Source of the DNA: Couchioplanes azureus | GTDB lineage: Bacteria; Actinomycetota; Actinomycetes; Mycobacteriales; Micromonosporaceae | DNA length: 64,000 nucleotides | NCBI RefSeq assembly: GCF_014648355.1 | Contig: NZ_BMQY01000005.1 | Span: 434,001 to 498,000 of the forward strand | Direction: 5' to 3' | Shown: positions 54,401 to 62,493 of the stretch, piece by piece | Layout: each line of letters starts with the position of its first letter | Position numbering within the stretch: the first letter of the stretch is position 1 | Notes under the pieces: model-generated | Databases searched by the model: none | What the model saw: only the letters and a program-made list of their open reading frames with translations | Told to the model about the DNA's origin: nothing | Position numbers and translations under genes: made by a program

Positions 54401-54533
54401 GACTCCGCTCCCCTGCTCGCGCCGCCGGCCTCGCCCCACGCTGGCACAACCGCGGCCGGACGGCGACCGTCCCGGCCCCAGCATCGGCGACATTTCACCC
54501 GATTCTGCAACCACCGGCGCGCAGAATGCCGGG

Positions 54534-56699
54534 GTGGGCGATTTCCCGCGTCACCTCGTCGAGGCGCCGGCCGTGCCGCGGTTCGGCCGCGCCAAGGCCA
54601 CCGTCATCGGCCTCGTGACCCTCGCGATGTGCTGGTTCCTGGCCGGCGCCACGCCCCGGCCTGTGGTCCGGTCCGAGGCGTTCACGATCCCGGGTCTGGA
54701 GGCCCTGGGCGCGCCCCCGGCCGGGACCTCCTGGGCGCCGGCCCCGCGGCCCGAGGGCCGCCTGTCCAGCGTCGCGGTGGCCCGCGGGCAGACCTTCGAG
54801 CTGCGTACGGCGAGCGGGGCCAAGACCTTCCTCCCCGGCGTCAACCTCGGCAGCACCACTCCCGGCCACCAGCCGGGCGAGCTGTCCCTCACCGCGACGC
54901 AGTACCGCACCTGGTTCGCGGCCATGGGCTGGCTCGGCATCCGCGTCCTGCGGATCTACACGATCCATCCGCCCGCGTTCTACCAGGAGCTGGCCCGCCA
55001 CAACCGCGCCGAACCGGACCGCCCGCTGTACCTCGTGCACGGCGTCTACCCGCCGGACGAGTCCTACGTCGAGAAGCTCGACCTCTACGACCCGGCGGTC
55101 ACCCGGGCCTTCCAGGACGAGCTGCGCGACGCGAGCGCGGCCGTACGCGGCAAGCTCACCCGCGAACCCCGGCCCGGGCGGGCGAGCGGCGCCTGGGACA
55201 CCGACGTGACCCCGTGGCTCGCCGGATGGATCGTCGGGCTGGAGCTGGACCCGTACGCGACGCACACCTCCGACCGGCGCAACACGGCCGCGCCCGCCAC
55301 GCGTGGCCGCTACTTCCGCAGCACCGCCGCCGCCTCGCCCAGCGAACGCTGGCTGGCGGCGCGGATGGACGAGCTGGCCGGCCACGAGGCGGCGCAGGGG
55401 CTGAGCCAGCCGATCGCCTTCGTCAACTGGCCGACCACCGACCCGCTGCGGCACCCCGAGGAGCCGCTCGCGCAGGAGGATCTCGTCCAGCTCGACGCCA
55501 ACCACGTGCTGCCGACCGCGGCGTGGCCGGCGGGGACGTTCGCCAGCTACCACGCGTACCCCTACTACCCGGATTTCCAGCGGCACGAGCCGGCGCTGCA
55601 GAAGTACCGCTACCAGGGCCGGGTGGACCCGTACGCGGGCTATCTCGCGGCCCTGAAGCGCCACCACCGGGACATGCCGACGGTGATCACGGAGTTCGGC
55701 GTACCGTCCTCGCTGGGTTCGGCGCATCTCGGCCCGCTCGGCCGCTCGCAGGGCGACCACAGCGAGCGCGAGGCGATGCGGATCGACGCGGAGCTGCTGC
55801 GGCTGATCCAGGATCAGGGCCTGGCCGGCGGCTTCCTCTTCGCCTGGGTGGACGAGTGGTTCAAGTTCACCTGGAACACCGTCGCCCACCAGGACCCCGA
55901 ACGCCGGCAGCTGTGGCACGACCCGCTCACCAACGAGCAGCACTTCGGACTGCTCGCGATGGACGCGGCGGGCCCGCCCGGCCAGCCGGAGCGCTTCCTG
56001 GTCGACGACGAGTCCGGCTGGCCGGCCCGGCGGATGACCGCGCGGGTGGACGAGGCGTACCTGCACCTGCGCGTCGGCCTCGCCGGGTCACCGCCCGGCG
56101 CCCTGACGCTGGGCTTCGACGTGCTGGCCGCGGTGAGCGGCGCGCCCCCGCCGGGCTCCGGCAGCGCCGAGGCGGACGCCGCGTTCGCGCTCGACCTCGT
56201 CGGGCAGCGCGGGCAGGCGTACCTGCGCAGCGAGCTGGATCCGGTGCCGCTCGACTACGCCGTCCCGGACGGTCTGCGCGGCCCGGCGCCGCGCGGCTGG
56301 CGGCGCTTCGAGCTGGTGGTGAACCGGGAGCTCACGGTCCCGTCCACCGGCGAGCGGCTCCCGGCCGAGCTGCAGAACGCCGGTGCGCTGAGGTACGGCC
56401 GGCCCCGCGACGACAGCCGGGCACTGTGGTACCGCGACGGCGACGACCTGGTCGTACGGGTGCCGTGGGCGATGCTCGGGTACGCCGACCCGTCGGCGAA
56501 CATGGTCGGCGTGCGCACCGGCAAGCGGCTGGCCCGCACGCCCTCCCCGGGCGTCGGCGTGACCGTCTCGGCCGCCGGCACCGACCAGCCGGCCGGCTCG
56601 GTCACCTGGACGAACTGGAACCGGGTTTACGCCACCGAACGGCTCAAGGACGGCGCCGATCTGTTCCGGGACGCCGCGCTGGAGACTGCGGCGCCCTGA
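54534..56699 (+). CDS. Membrane-anchored glycosidase-like protein
   Basis: 721 residues from a GTG at 54534. An N-terminal membrane helix (VIGLVTLAMCWFLAGAT, about 25-41) is followed by a TIM-barrel-like region: FLPGVNLGSTT, WLGIRVLRIYTIHPPAFY, FVNWPTTD, and the catalytic-type ITEFGVPSS near residue 385 (Glu nucleophile as in clan GH-A). A beta-rich C-terminal domain follows (about 500-721). No family is certain. The end overlaps the convergent RCC1 gene by 56 bp. Confidence 0.82.
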   Translation: MGDFPRHLVEAPAVPRFGRAKATVIGLVTLAMCWFLAGATPRPVVRSEAFTIPGLEALGAPPAGTSWAPAPRPEGRLSSVAVARGQTFELRTASGAKTFLPGVNLGSTTPGHQPGELSLTATQYRTWFAAMGWLGIRVLRIYTIHPPAFYQELARHNRAEPDRPLYLVHGVYPPDESYVEKLDLYDPAVTRAFQDELRDASAAVRGKLTREPRPGRASGAWDTDVTPWLAGWIVGLELDPYATHTSDRRNTAAPATRGRYFRSTAAASPSERWLAARMDELAGHEAAQGLSQPIAFVNWPTTDPLRHPEEPLAQEDLVQLDANHVLPTAAWPAGTFASYHAYPYYPDFQRHEPALQKYRYQGRVDPYAGYLAALKRHHRDMPTVITEFGVPSSLGSAHLGPLGRSQGDHSEREAMRIDAELLRLIQDQGLAGGFLFAWVDEWFKFTWNTVAHQDPERRQLWHDPLTNEQHFGLLAMDAAGPPGQPERFLVDDESGWPARRMTARVDEAYLHLRVGLAGSPPGALTLGFDVLAAVSGAPPPGSGSAEADAAFALDLVGQRGQAYLRSELDPVPLDYAVPDGLRGPAPRGWRRFELVVNRELTVPSTGERLPAELQNAGALRYGRPRDDSRALWYRDGDDLVVRVPWAMLGYADPSANMVGVRTGKRLARTPSPGVGVTVSAAGTDQPAGSVTWTNWNRVYATERLKDGADLFRDAALETAAP

Positions 56700-58236
56700 C
56701 GAGCAGGGCGACCAGCCCGCCGCCCAGCAGCATCGTGCCGATGGCGATCAGGGCGACCGGGCTCAGCCCGGTCACCGGCAGCCCGCCGCCGGCCCCCGGC
56801 TGCAGCTCCCGGGGCGCGGGGGCGCCGAAGGGGTCGGGCGCGACCGCGACCGGCGTGGCCGTGACGAAGTCGCCGACCCGCATGCCGTCGCTGGTCTTGA
56901 CCACCACGGCGACGTCGTACTCCTGGCCGTTGCGCAGCCCGGTGAGGTCACAGCCCTGGGCCGTGAGCGCCGGGAGCGTGCACCCGGACTCGTGACCGGC
57001 CGTCGTCACCCAGACGTACTCGAACCGCCCGCTGCCCAGGTCGGCGGGCGGCCGCCAGGAAACCCGCAGACCACCGTCGAGGGCGCGCACCTGCACGCCG
57101 GTCGCCGCGCCGGGTGCGCGCGGCAGGCCCTCGACCCGCAGGGGTACGGCGGAAAGCGCGGTGGCCCCCGCCCCGAGCTGGCCGTCGGCGCCCGACCCCC
57201 AGCAGAAGGTGTATCCCCGGCTGTCGACGGCGCAGCTGTGCGCGCTGCCCGCGTCGATGGCGGTCAGCTCCCCGTCCACCTCGACGCCCGTGGGGGCGGC
57301 CCGCTCGGCGGTGCGCCCGTAGCCCAGCCGTCCGTCGCCGCCGTCCCCCCAGCAGTACGCCCGCCCACCGCGGTCGATGCCGCACGCGTGCGCGACGCCC
57401 GCACTGATCGCGGTGAACGGGCCCAGCCGCCGGGCCGTGGCGCCCCGGCAGTACGCCGCGCCGTCCACGGTCAGGACGCACGCCTGCCGGCCACCGGCCG
57501 CCACCTCCCGCGCCTTGCCGCCGGTGGTCACCGCCGCGGGCGCGGACCGGTCCTGGCCCGCGGCCGGGTCCGCGCCCCAGCAGTACGCCGAGCCGCCCGC
57601 GGTCGCGGCGCACGTGGTGTCGCCGCCCGCCGTGATGTCCACGACCTTGCCGGTCCGGCCGGTGTGCACCCGCACCGGGACGGCCGAGCGGCTCGTACCC
57701 GGCACGCCGAGCTGGCCGCGCGATCCGTCGCCCCAGCACCACGCCGTGCCCTCGTCGTCGGCGGCGCAGGTGTGCCGGGAGCCGGTCGCGATCGTCACGA
57801 GGGTCCGGCCCCGCAGCGCCTCGACCGGGTGCGGCGCGTCCCGGTCGGTGTGCGCGCCGTCGCCGAGCTGGCCCGCGGAGTCGTCACCCCAGCAGTACGC
57901 CGTGCCGCCGGTGTCGATGGCGCAGGTGTGTGCCCGGCCGGCGTCGGCCCGTACGGCGTTGCGCAGCGCCACGACGGGGTGGGCGAAGCCGTGCGGCCGG
58001 GCGCCGTCGCCGAGCTGCCCGGAGGAGTCGTCGCCCCAGCAGTACACGGTTCCGAGGCTGGTGATCGCGCACGAGTGCGCCCCACCGGCGGCGACGGCGG
58101 CCGTACCGGCGCTCGCGATCCGCACCGTGTCGGCCGTGACACCGGGCGGGTACGTGCCCGCCGCCGCGGCGGGCGCCCCGGGGATCGCGGCCAGGACCAG
58201 CGCCGCGACGGCCCCTGCGATACGGCCCAGTCGCAC
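56644..58236 (-). CDS. LPXTG-anchored RCC1-repeat / fibronectin III protein
   Basis: 530 residues from GTG at 58236 with GGGAG seven bases upstream. Signal peptide (cleavage after APAAAA), about seven RCC1 blades (for example GGAHSCAITSLGTVYCWGDD), a fibronectin type III domain (VQVRALDGGLRVSWRPPADL, to about 450), and a C-terminal LPVTG followed by a membrane helix and RR-rich tail, the sortase signal. A wall-displayed beta-propeller likely used for binding. Confidence 0.9.
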   Translation of the reverse strand: MRLGRIAGAVAALVLAAIPGAPAAAAGTYPPGVTADTVRIASAGTAAVAAGGAHSCAITSLGTVYCWGDDSSGQLGDGARPHGFAHPVVALRNAVRADAGRAHTCAIDTGGTAYCWGDDSAGQLGDGAHTDRDAPHPVEALRGRTLVTIATGSRHTCAADDEGTAWCWGDGSRGQLGVPGTSRSAVPVRVHTGRTGKVVDITAGGDTTCAATAGGSAYCWGADPAAGQDRSAPAAVTTGGKAREVAAGGRQACVLTVDGAAYCRGATARRLGPFTAISAGVAHACGIDRGGRAYCWGDGGDGRLGYGRTAERAAPTGVEVDGELTAIDAGSAHSCAVDSRGYTFCWGSGADGQLGAGATALSAVPLRVEGLPRAPGAATGVQVRALDGGLRVSWRPPADLGSGRFEYVWVTTAGHESGCTLPALTAQGCDLTGLRNGQEYDVAVVVKTSDGMRVGDFVTATPVAVAPDPFGAPAPRELQPGAGGGLPVTGLSPVALIAIGTMLLGGGLVALLVRAPQSPARRPGTDRRRP

Positions 58237-58421
58237 CTGCTTCTCCCACTCACCCGCCCGACACAACGCGGGAATTATGCTGAGTCTGGGAGCATTAGTC
58301 CGCTTTGACACGCAGTGTCGGGTATTCGCGCGGAAGCCGTGGTCACGCCGTCGCCGAGCCGCACAGGTGTTACACAGGGAGCGGAAAGGCGCCGCAAAGC
58401 GAGCCCCCGGACAGTTAGGGC

Positions 58422-59159
58422 ATGACGATGGCGAACGCAGGTCCCGGCGGCGAGCTCCGGCGGCCCGACGGCAGCCCGGTCCGGGTCCTCGTGGTCGACG
58501 ACGAGCCGACCCTGGCCGAGCTCCTGTCGATGGCCTTGCGTTACGAGGGCTGGGAGGTCCGCAGCGCGGGCGACGGCCAGGCGGCGGTCCGCACGGCGCG
58601 GGACTTCCGCCCGGACGCCGTCGTCCTCGACATGATGCTGCCCGACCTCGACGGCCTCGAGGTGCTGCGCCGGCTGCGCGGCGAGACGCCCGAGGTGCCG
58701 GTGCTCTTCCTGACCGCCAAGGACTCGGTCGAGGACCGGATCGCCGGGCTCACCGCCGGCGGCGACGACTACGTCACCAAGCCGTTCAGCCTGGAGGAGG
58801 TCGTCGCCCGGCTGCGCGGCCTGATGCGCCGGACGGGCCGCTCGCCGATGCGCACCGGCTCCGAGCTCGTCGTCGGCGATCTCACCCTCGACGAGGACAG
58901 CCACGAGGTACGCCGCGGCGGCCACCTCGTCACCTTGACCGCGACGGAGTTCGAGCTGCTGCGCTACCTCATGCGCAACCCCCGCCGGGTGCTCAGCAAG
59001 AGCCAGATCCTGGACCGCGTGTGGAACTACGACTTCGGCGGCCAGGCCAACGTCGTCGAGCTCTACATCTCGTACCTGCGCAAGAAGATCGACGCGGGCC
59101 GCAACCCGATGATCCACACCATGCGCGGCGCGGGCTACGTCCTGAAGCCGGCGGACTGA
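58422..59159 (+). CDS. OmpR-family response regulator
   Basis: 245 residues. Receiver domain with VVDDEPTLAELL, VVLDMMLPDLDGLE (phospho-Asp about 71) and TAKD, YVTKPFSLEE. Winged-helix output domain with TLTATEFELLRYLMRNPRRV and YISYLRKKIDAGR. Closest in type to mycobacterial TrcR/MprA regulators. The kinase starts one base after its stop. Confidence 0.95.
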   Translation: MTMANAGPGGELRRPDGSPVRVLVVDDEPTLAELLSMALRYEGWEVRSAGDGQAAVRTARDFRPDAVVLDMMLPDLDGLEVLRRLRGETPEVPVLFLTAKDSVEDRIAGLTAGGDDYVTKPFSLEEVVARLRGLMRRTGRSPMRTGSELVVGDLTLDEDSHEVRRGGHLVTLTATEFELLRYLMRNPRRVLSKSQILDRVWNYDFGGQANVVELYISYLRKKIDAGRNPMIHTMRGAGYVLKPAD

Positions 59160-59160
59160 G

Positions 59161-60714
59161 ATGACCGGCGCCGCCCGCCCGGCCCGCTGGCGCTCCCCCG
59201 CGGGCTGGACGCTGCGCACCCGCCTGATCGCCCTCATGGTCGTCCTGCTCACCGTGCTGGGCCTGGTCGTCGGCGCCACCGCCGAGATCTACCTGCACAA
59301 GACCCTCTACGACCGCCTCGACGCGCAGCTGCGGGAGATCGCGGATCGCGCCCAGCGGCGGCCGCCCCGCCTCCCCGATGGACTTCCCCGCCCGGGTGGC
59401 GGTCAGTTCGGCGACAGGGTGCCGCCCGGCGCTCCCCCCGACTCGATCTTCCTCAGCGTCACCACCGCCGGCCCGAAGGAGGGCGGCATCGTCACCCTGC
59501 GCGCCGATGACGAGGGCTATCTCGTCAACCGGTACCGGAACCTTCCCGAGGCGACGATGACCCGGCTGAGCGCGGTCACGCCGAACAGCGGCCCGGCCGA
59601 CATCGACCTGGGCGACCTCGGCGACTACCGCGTGCTCGCCACGACCGCCGACGACGGGATGGTCGTGGCCGCGGTGCCGCTCGCCGAGACGCGGGACACG
59701 CTGCTGGCCGTGGCGGGTGTGACCGGAGGAGCCGTGGTCCTGGCCCTGGTCGCGGCCGGCTGGGCGGGGGCCGTCATCATCCGGCGCGACCTGAGGCCGC
59801 TGAGCCGGGTGGCGGCGACCGCCACGAGGGTGTCGGAACTGCGACTGGACAGCGGCGAGGTGGAGCTCGCCCAGCGGGTGCCCGAGGCGGACACCGACCC
59901 GCGGACCGAGGTCGGCGCCGTCGGGGCCGCGCTCAACCGGATGCTCGACCACGTCGGCAGCGCGCTCGAAGCCCGGCACGCCAGCGAGACTCGGGTACGC
60001 CAGTTCGTCGCCGACGCGAGCCACGAGCTGCGCACCCCGCTCGCGGCGATCCGCGGCTACGCCGAGCTGAGCCGCCGCAGCCCCCGGCCGGTGCCGGAGG
60101 AGATCGCGCACGTGCTGCGCCGGGTGGAGTCGGAGGCCGGCCGGATGACCGCGCTGGTCGAGGATCTGCTGCTGCTCGCCCGGCTGGACGCCGGGCGGCC
60201 GCTGGCGCAGGACCCGGTGGATCTGACCATGCTGGTGGTGGACGCGGTCAGCGACGCGCACGCGGCCGGCCCGCGCCACGACTGGCGGCTCGAAGTGCCC
60301 GGCGAGCCCGTGACGGTGACCGGCGACGGCCAGCGCCTGCATCAGGTGGTCGCCAATCTGCTGGTCAACGCCCGTACGCACACCCCCGAGGGCACCGCCG
60401 TGGTCGTCAGCGTGGCCACCGAGGGCGACGCGGCGGTCCTGCGGGTGACCGACGCCGGTCCGGGCATCCCGGCGGAGCTGCGGCCGCATGTCTTCGAGCG
60501 CTTCGCCCGGGGCGACAGCTCCCGCTCGCGCGCGGCGGGCAGCACCGGCCTGGGCCTGTCGATCGTGCACGCCGTGGTCACGGCGCACGGCGGGTCGGTC
60601 GGCGTCGACAGCGTCCCCGGGCGCACGGAGTTCACCGTGCGGCTGCCGTTGACGCCGGCACTACCAGCCGAGACGGATGCCGTCCATCAGCACGTCCCGG
60701 AGATCGTCCAGTAG
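59161..60714 (+). CDS. Two-component sensor histidine kinase
   Basis: 517 residues. Two membrane helices (about 18-43 and 180-205), a sensor domain between them of about 135 residues with a Pro-rich segment (PPRLPDGLPRPGG), HAMP, phospho-His in FVADASHELRTPLAAIRGY, and HATPase_c with NLLVNARTHT, DAGPGIP and STGLGLSIVHAV. Partner of the preceding regulator. Its last 54 bp overlap the convergent hypothetical gene. Confidence 0.95.
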   Translation: MTGAARPARWRSPAGWTLRTRLIALMVVLLTVLGLVVGATAEIYLHKTLYDRLDAQLREIADRAQRRPPRLPDGLPRPGGGQFGDRVPPGAPPDSIFLSVTTAGPKEGGIVTLRADDEGYLVNRYRNLPEATMTRLSAVTPNSGPADIDLGDLGDYRVLATTADDGMVVAAVPLAETRDTLLAVAGVTGGAVVLALVAAGWAGAVIIRRDLRPLSRVAATATRVSELRLDSGEVELAQRVPEADTDPRTEVGAVGAALNRMLDHVGSALEARHASETRVRQFVADASHELRTPLAAIRGYAELSRRSPRPVPEEIAHVLRRVESEAGRMTALVEDLLLLARLDAGRPLAQDPVDLTMLVVDAVSDAHAAGPRHDWRLEVPGEPVTVTGDGQRLHQVVANLLVNARTHTPEGTAVVVSVATEGDAAVLRVTDAGPGIPAELRPHVFERFARGDSSRSRAAGSTGLGLSIVHAVVTAHGGSVGVDSVPGRTEFTVRLPLTPALPAETDAVHQHVPEIVQ

Positions 60715-61074
60715 GGCGCCGGCCGCGTTGCCGTCGGAGACGTGCAGCTCCAGCGGGACCGATTCGCTGTCGCGACCGACCAGGACGTCCAGGGCGCACA
60801 GGGCCCGGCCCGCCATCTCGCTGGTCACCCCGGTGATCGCGGCGGCCCGGAGGCGGTCGTCGAGCCACGGCCGGCCCTGGGCGCCGGGCAGGCCCGCCGC
60901 GATCGCCGCGATCGCCGCGAGCGCCTGCGACGGCGGAATCTCGCGGAGGAGTACCTGGGGCGTTTCCCACACCCGCAGCACCACCGCGGAGACCGCCTGA
61001 CGGCGTTCCGCCGGGGCCAGGTCGGACAGGCCGTCGAGCAGGTGTGCCGGGCTCGCGTTGTTCATGCGTCTCAT
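60661..61074 (-). CDS. Hypothetical protein, divergent from the aroG leader
   Basis: About 137 residues from ATG at 61074 (or 61065). Helical, with conserved-looking LLDGLSDLAPAERRQAVSAV and a C-terminal ELHVSDGNAAGALLDDLR. No family recognised. The overlap of its 3' end with the kinase gene supports neither strongly; codon pattern looks coding. Confidence 0.6.
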   Translation of the reverse strand: MRRMNNASPAHLLDGLSDLAPAERRQAVSAVVLRVWETPQVLLREIPPSQALAAIAAIAAGLPGAQGRPWLDDRLRAAAITGVTSEMAGRALCALDVLVGRDSESVPLELHVSDGNAAGALLDDLRDVLMDGIRLGW

Positions 61075-61133
61075 GTCAGCACACGCAACTTGCATGTGCC
61101 CATACCCCGGCTGACGGACAATGTCCGTCACAG

Positions 61134-61208
61134 ATGGGCTACCATGACGGCGTGTCCCGTTGGTATTCGTGGTTTACGAGGCCGGCTCCGCCGGTGGCTC
61201 GGCCATGA
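61134..61208 (+). CDS. Aromatic leader peptide of DAHP synthase gene
   Basis: Starts at ATG 61134 (24 residues) or GTG 61152 (18 residues). From the GTG the peptide is MSRWYSWFTRPAPPVARP: Trp-Tyr-Ser-Trp-Phe in five consecutive codons, very unlikely by chance just before an aromatic pathway gene. A strong terminator hairpin follows 36 bp after the stop. This is the layout of a ribosome-mediated attenuator that senses Trp, Tyr and Phe supply. No clear Shine-Dalgarno. Confidence 0.75.
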   Translation: MGYHDGVSRWYSWFTRPAPPVARP

Positions 61209-61243
61209 GGTCATGACCTGAGACACCCCCGCAGGGCCGGCAG

Positions 61244-61275
61244 AGGCAGCGACCAGAGTCGCTGCCTTTTCGTTT
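61244..61275 (+). terminator. Attenuator terminator before aroG
   Basis: Perfect 10-bp stem AGGCAGCGAC / GTCGCTGCCT, loop CAGA, followed by TTTCGTTT. A true intrinsic terminator with a U-run, rare in this genome, and placed between the leader peptide and the DAHP synthase start. Confidence 0.88.
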
Positions 61276-61332
61276 GCAACGAGCCGGCCGAGACTCGGGG
61301 ATGCCGGCCCCGGGGAGAGCCGGCGGAGAAGG

Positions 61333-62421
61333 ATGACTGTCGTGACCATCCCCGAGGTGCAGCGCGTCAGCGACCACCGCATCGACCGCGTCGTGCCGCT
61401 GATGAGCCCCGCGCTGCTCCACCACGAGCTGCCGCTCACCCACGAGCTCTCCGCGAGCGTGCTGGACAGCCGCCGCCAGGTGGAGGCCGTCCTCGACGGC
61501 CGAGATCCGCGCCTGCTGGTGGTCGTCGGCCCCTGCTCGGTGCACGACCCGGACGCCGCCGCCGAGTACGCGGACCGCCTCGCCGCCGAGCGGGAACGGC
61601 TCGCCGACGACCTGCTCATCGTGATGCGGGTCTACTTCGAGAAGCCGCGCTCGACCGTGGGCTGGAAGGGCCTGATCAACGACCCGGCCCTGGACGGCTC
61701 CGGCGACGTCGGCAGCGGCCTGCGGATCGCCCGGGCGCTGCTGCTGCGGGTGCTCGAACGGGGCCTGCCGGTCGCGGTGGAGTTCCTCGACCCGATCACC
61801 CCGCAGTACATCGCGGACACCGTGGCGTGGGGCGCGATCGGCGCCCGTACGGTCGAGTCGCAGGTCCACCGCCAGCTCGCCTCGGGCCTGTCCATGCCGA
61901 TCGGCATGAAGAACCGCCCCGACGGCAGCATCTCCACGGCGATCGACGCGATCAACGCGGCCGCCGCGCCGCACGTCTTCCCCGGCATCGACGTGTCCGG
62001 CACGCCGGCGATCATGCACACGAGCGGCAACCCCGACTGCCATCTGGTGCTGCGCGGCGGCAAGGGCCCGAACTACGGCGCGGAGGACGTCCGGGCGGCG
62101 CTCGGCCTGCTCGCCGGCGCCGGCCTGCCCGAGCGGGTCGTGGTCGACTGCTCGCACGGCAACAGCGGCAAGGACCACCTGCGCCAGCCGATCGTCGCCG
62201 ACGACGTGGCGGGTCAGCTCGAGGCCGGCCAGCGGGGCATCCGCGGCGTGATGCTGGAGAGCTTCCTGGTGCCGGGACGCCAGGACCTCGGCGGTGAGCT
62301 CACCTACGGCCAGAGCGTGACGGATGCCTGCATGGGCTGGGAGCCGACGGTGGGAGTGCTGGAACGGCTGGCCATGGCCGCCGCCAAGCGGCGCGCGGGC
62401 CTCACAGGGGGCGCACAGTAA
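61333..62421 (+). CDS. aroG: 3-deoxy-7-phosphoheptulonate synthase, class I
   Basis: First step of the shikimate pathway: phosphoenolpyruvate plus erythrose 4-phosphate to DAHP. 362 residues, class I. LVVVGPCSVHDPDAAAEY, VMRVYFEKPRSTVGWKG (Lys/Arg substrate site), RTVESQVHRQL, MKNRPDG, HTSGNPDCHLVLRGG and VDCSHGNSGKD match the family; metal ligands Cys, His, Glu, Asp are present. ATG preceded by GGAGAAGG. Controlled by the leader and terminator upstream. Confidence 0.96.
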   Translation: MTVVTIPEVQRVSDHRIDRVVPLMSPALLHHELPLTHELSASVLDSRRQVEAVLDGRDPRLLVVVGPCSVHDPDAAAEYADRLAAERERLADDLLIVMRVYFEKPRSTVGWKGLINDPALDGSGDVGSGLRIARALLLRVLERGLPVAVEFLDPITPQYIADTVAWGAIGARTVESQVHRQLASGLSMPIGMKNRPDGSISTAIDAINAAAAPHVFPGIDVSGTPAIMHTSGNPDCHLVLRGGKGPNYGAEDVRAALGLLAGAGLPERVVVDCSHGNSGKDHLRQPIVADDVAGQLEAGQRGIRGVMLESFLVPGRQDLGGELTYGQSVTDACMGWEPTVGVLERLAMAAAKRRAGLTGGAQ

Positions 62422-62426
62422 CGGCA

Positions 62427-62493
62427 CAAGGGTCCGACAGGCAGGCGGCCGACAGTACGAGGGTCAGTGCTTCCGCCTGCCTAAGGACCCTTG
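62427..62493 (+). promoter_or_regulatory. Large hairpin covering the ribosome binding site of the glycosyltransferase gene
   Basis: Outer stem of 9 bp: CAAGGGTCC (62427-62435) with GGACCCTTG (62485-62493). Inner stem of 10 bp: AGGCAGGCGG (62439-62448) with CCGCCTGCCT (62473-62482). A 3/2 internal loop separates them and the loop is 24 bases. It begins 5 bp after the aroG stop and ends at the base before the next ATG. The AAGGA that could serve as ribosome binding site lies inside the 3' arm. It could end aroG transcription, hide the start, or both. Confidence 0.8.

Noticed and set aside
52361..56995. A 1544-codon open frame on the plus strand
   Set aside because: It runs over the M28, Smr, TPR and glycosidase genes in another frame, with Arg/Gly/Pro-only composition and no motif. 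High G+C makes such shadow frames common.
61144..61221. Alternative leader frame starting at ATG 61144
   Set aside because: It encodes a 25-residue basic peptide with only one Trp; the overlapping frame has the aromatic cluster and is the better leader.
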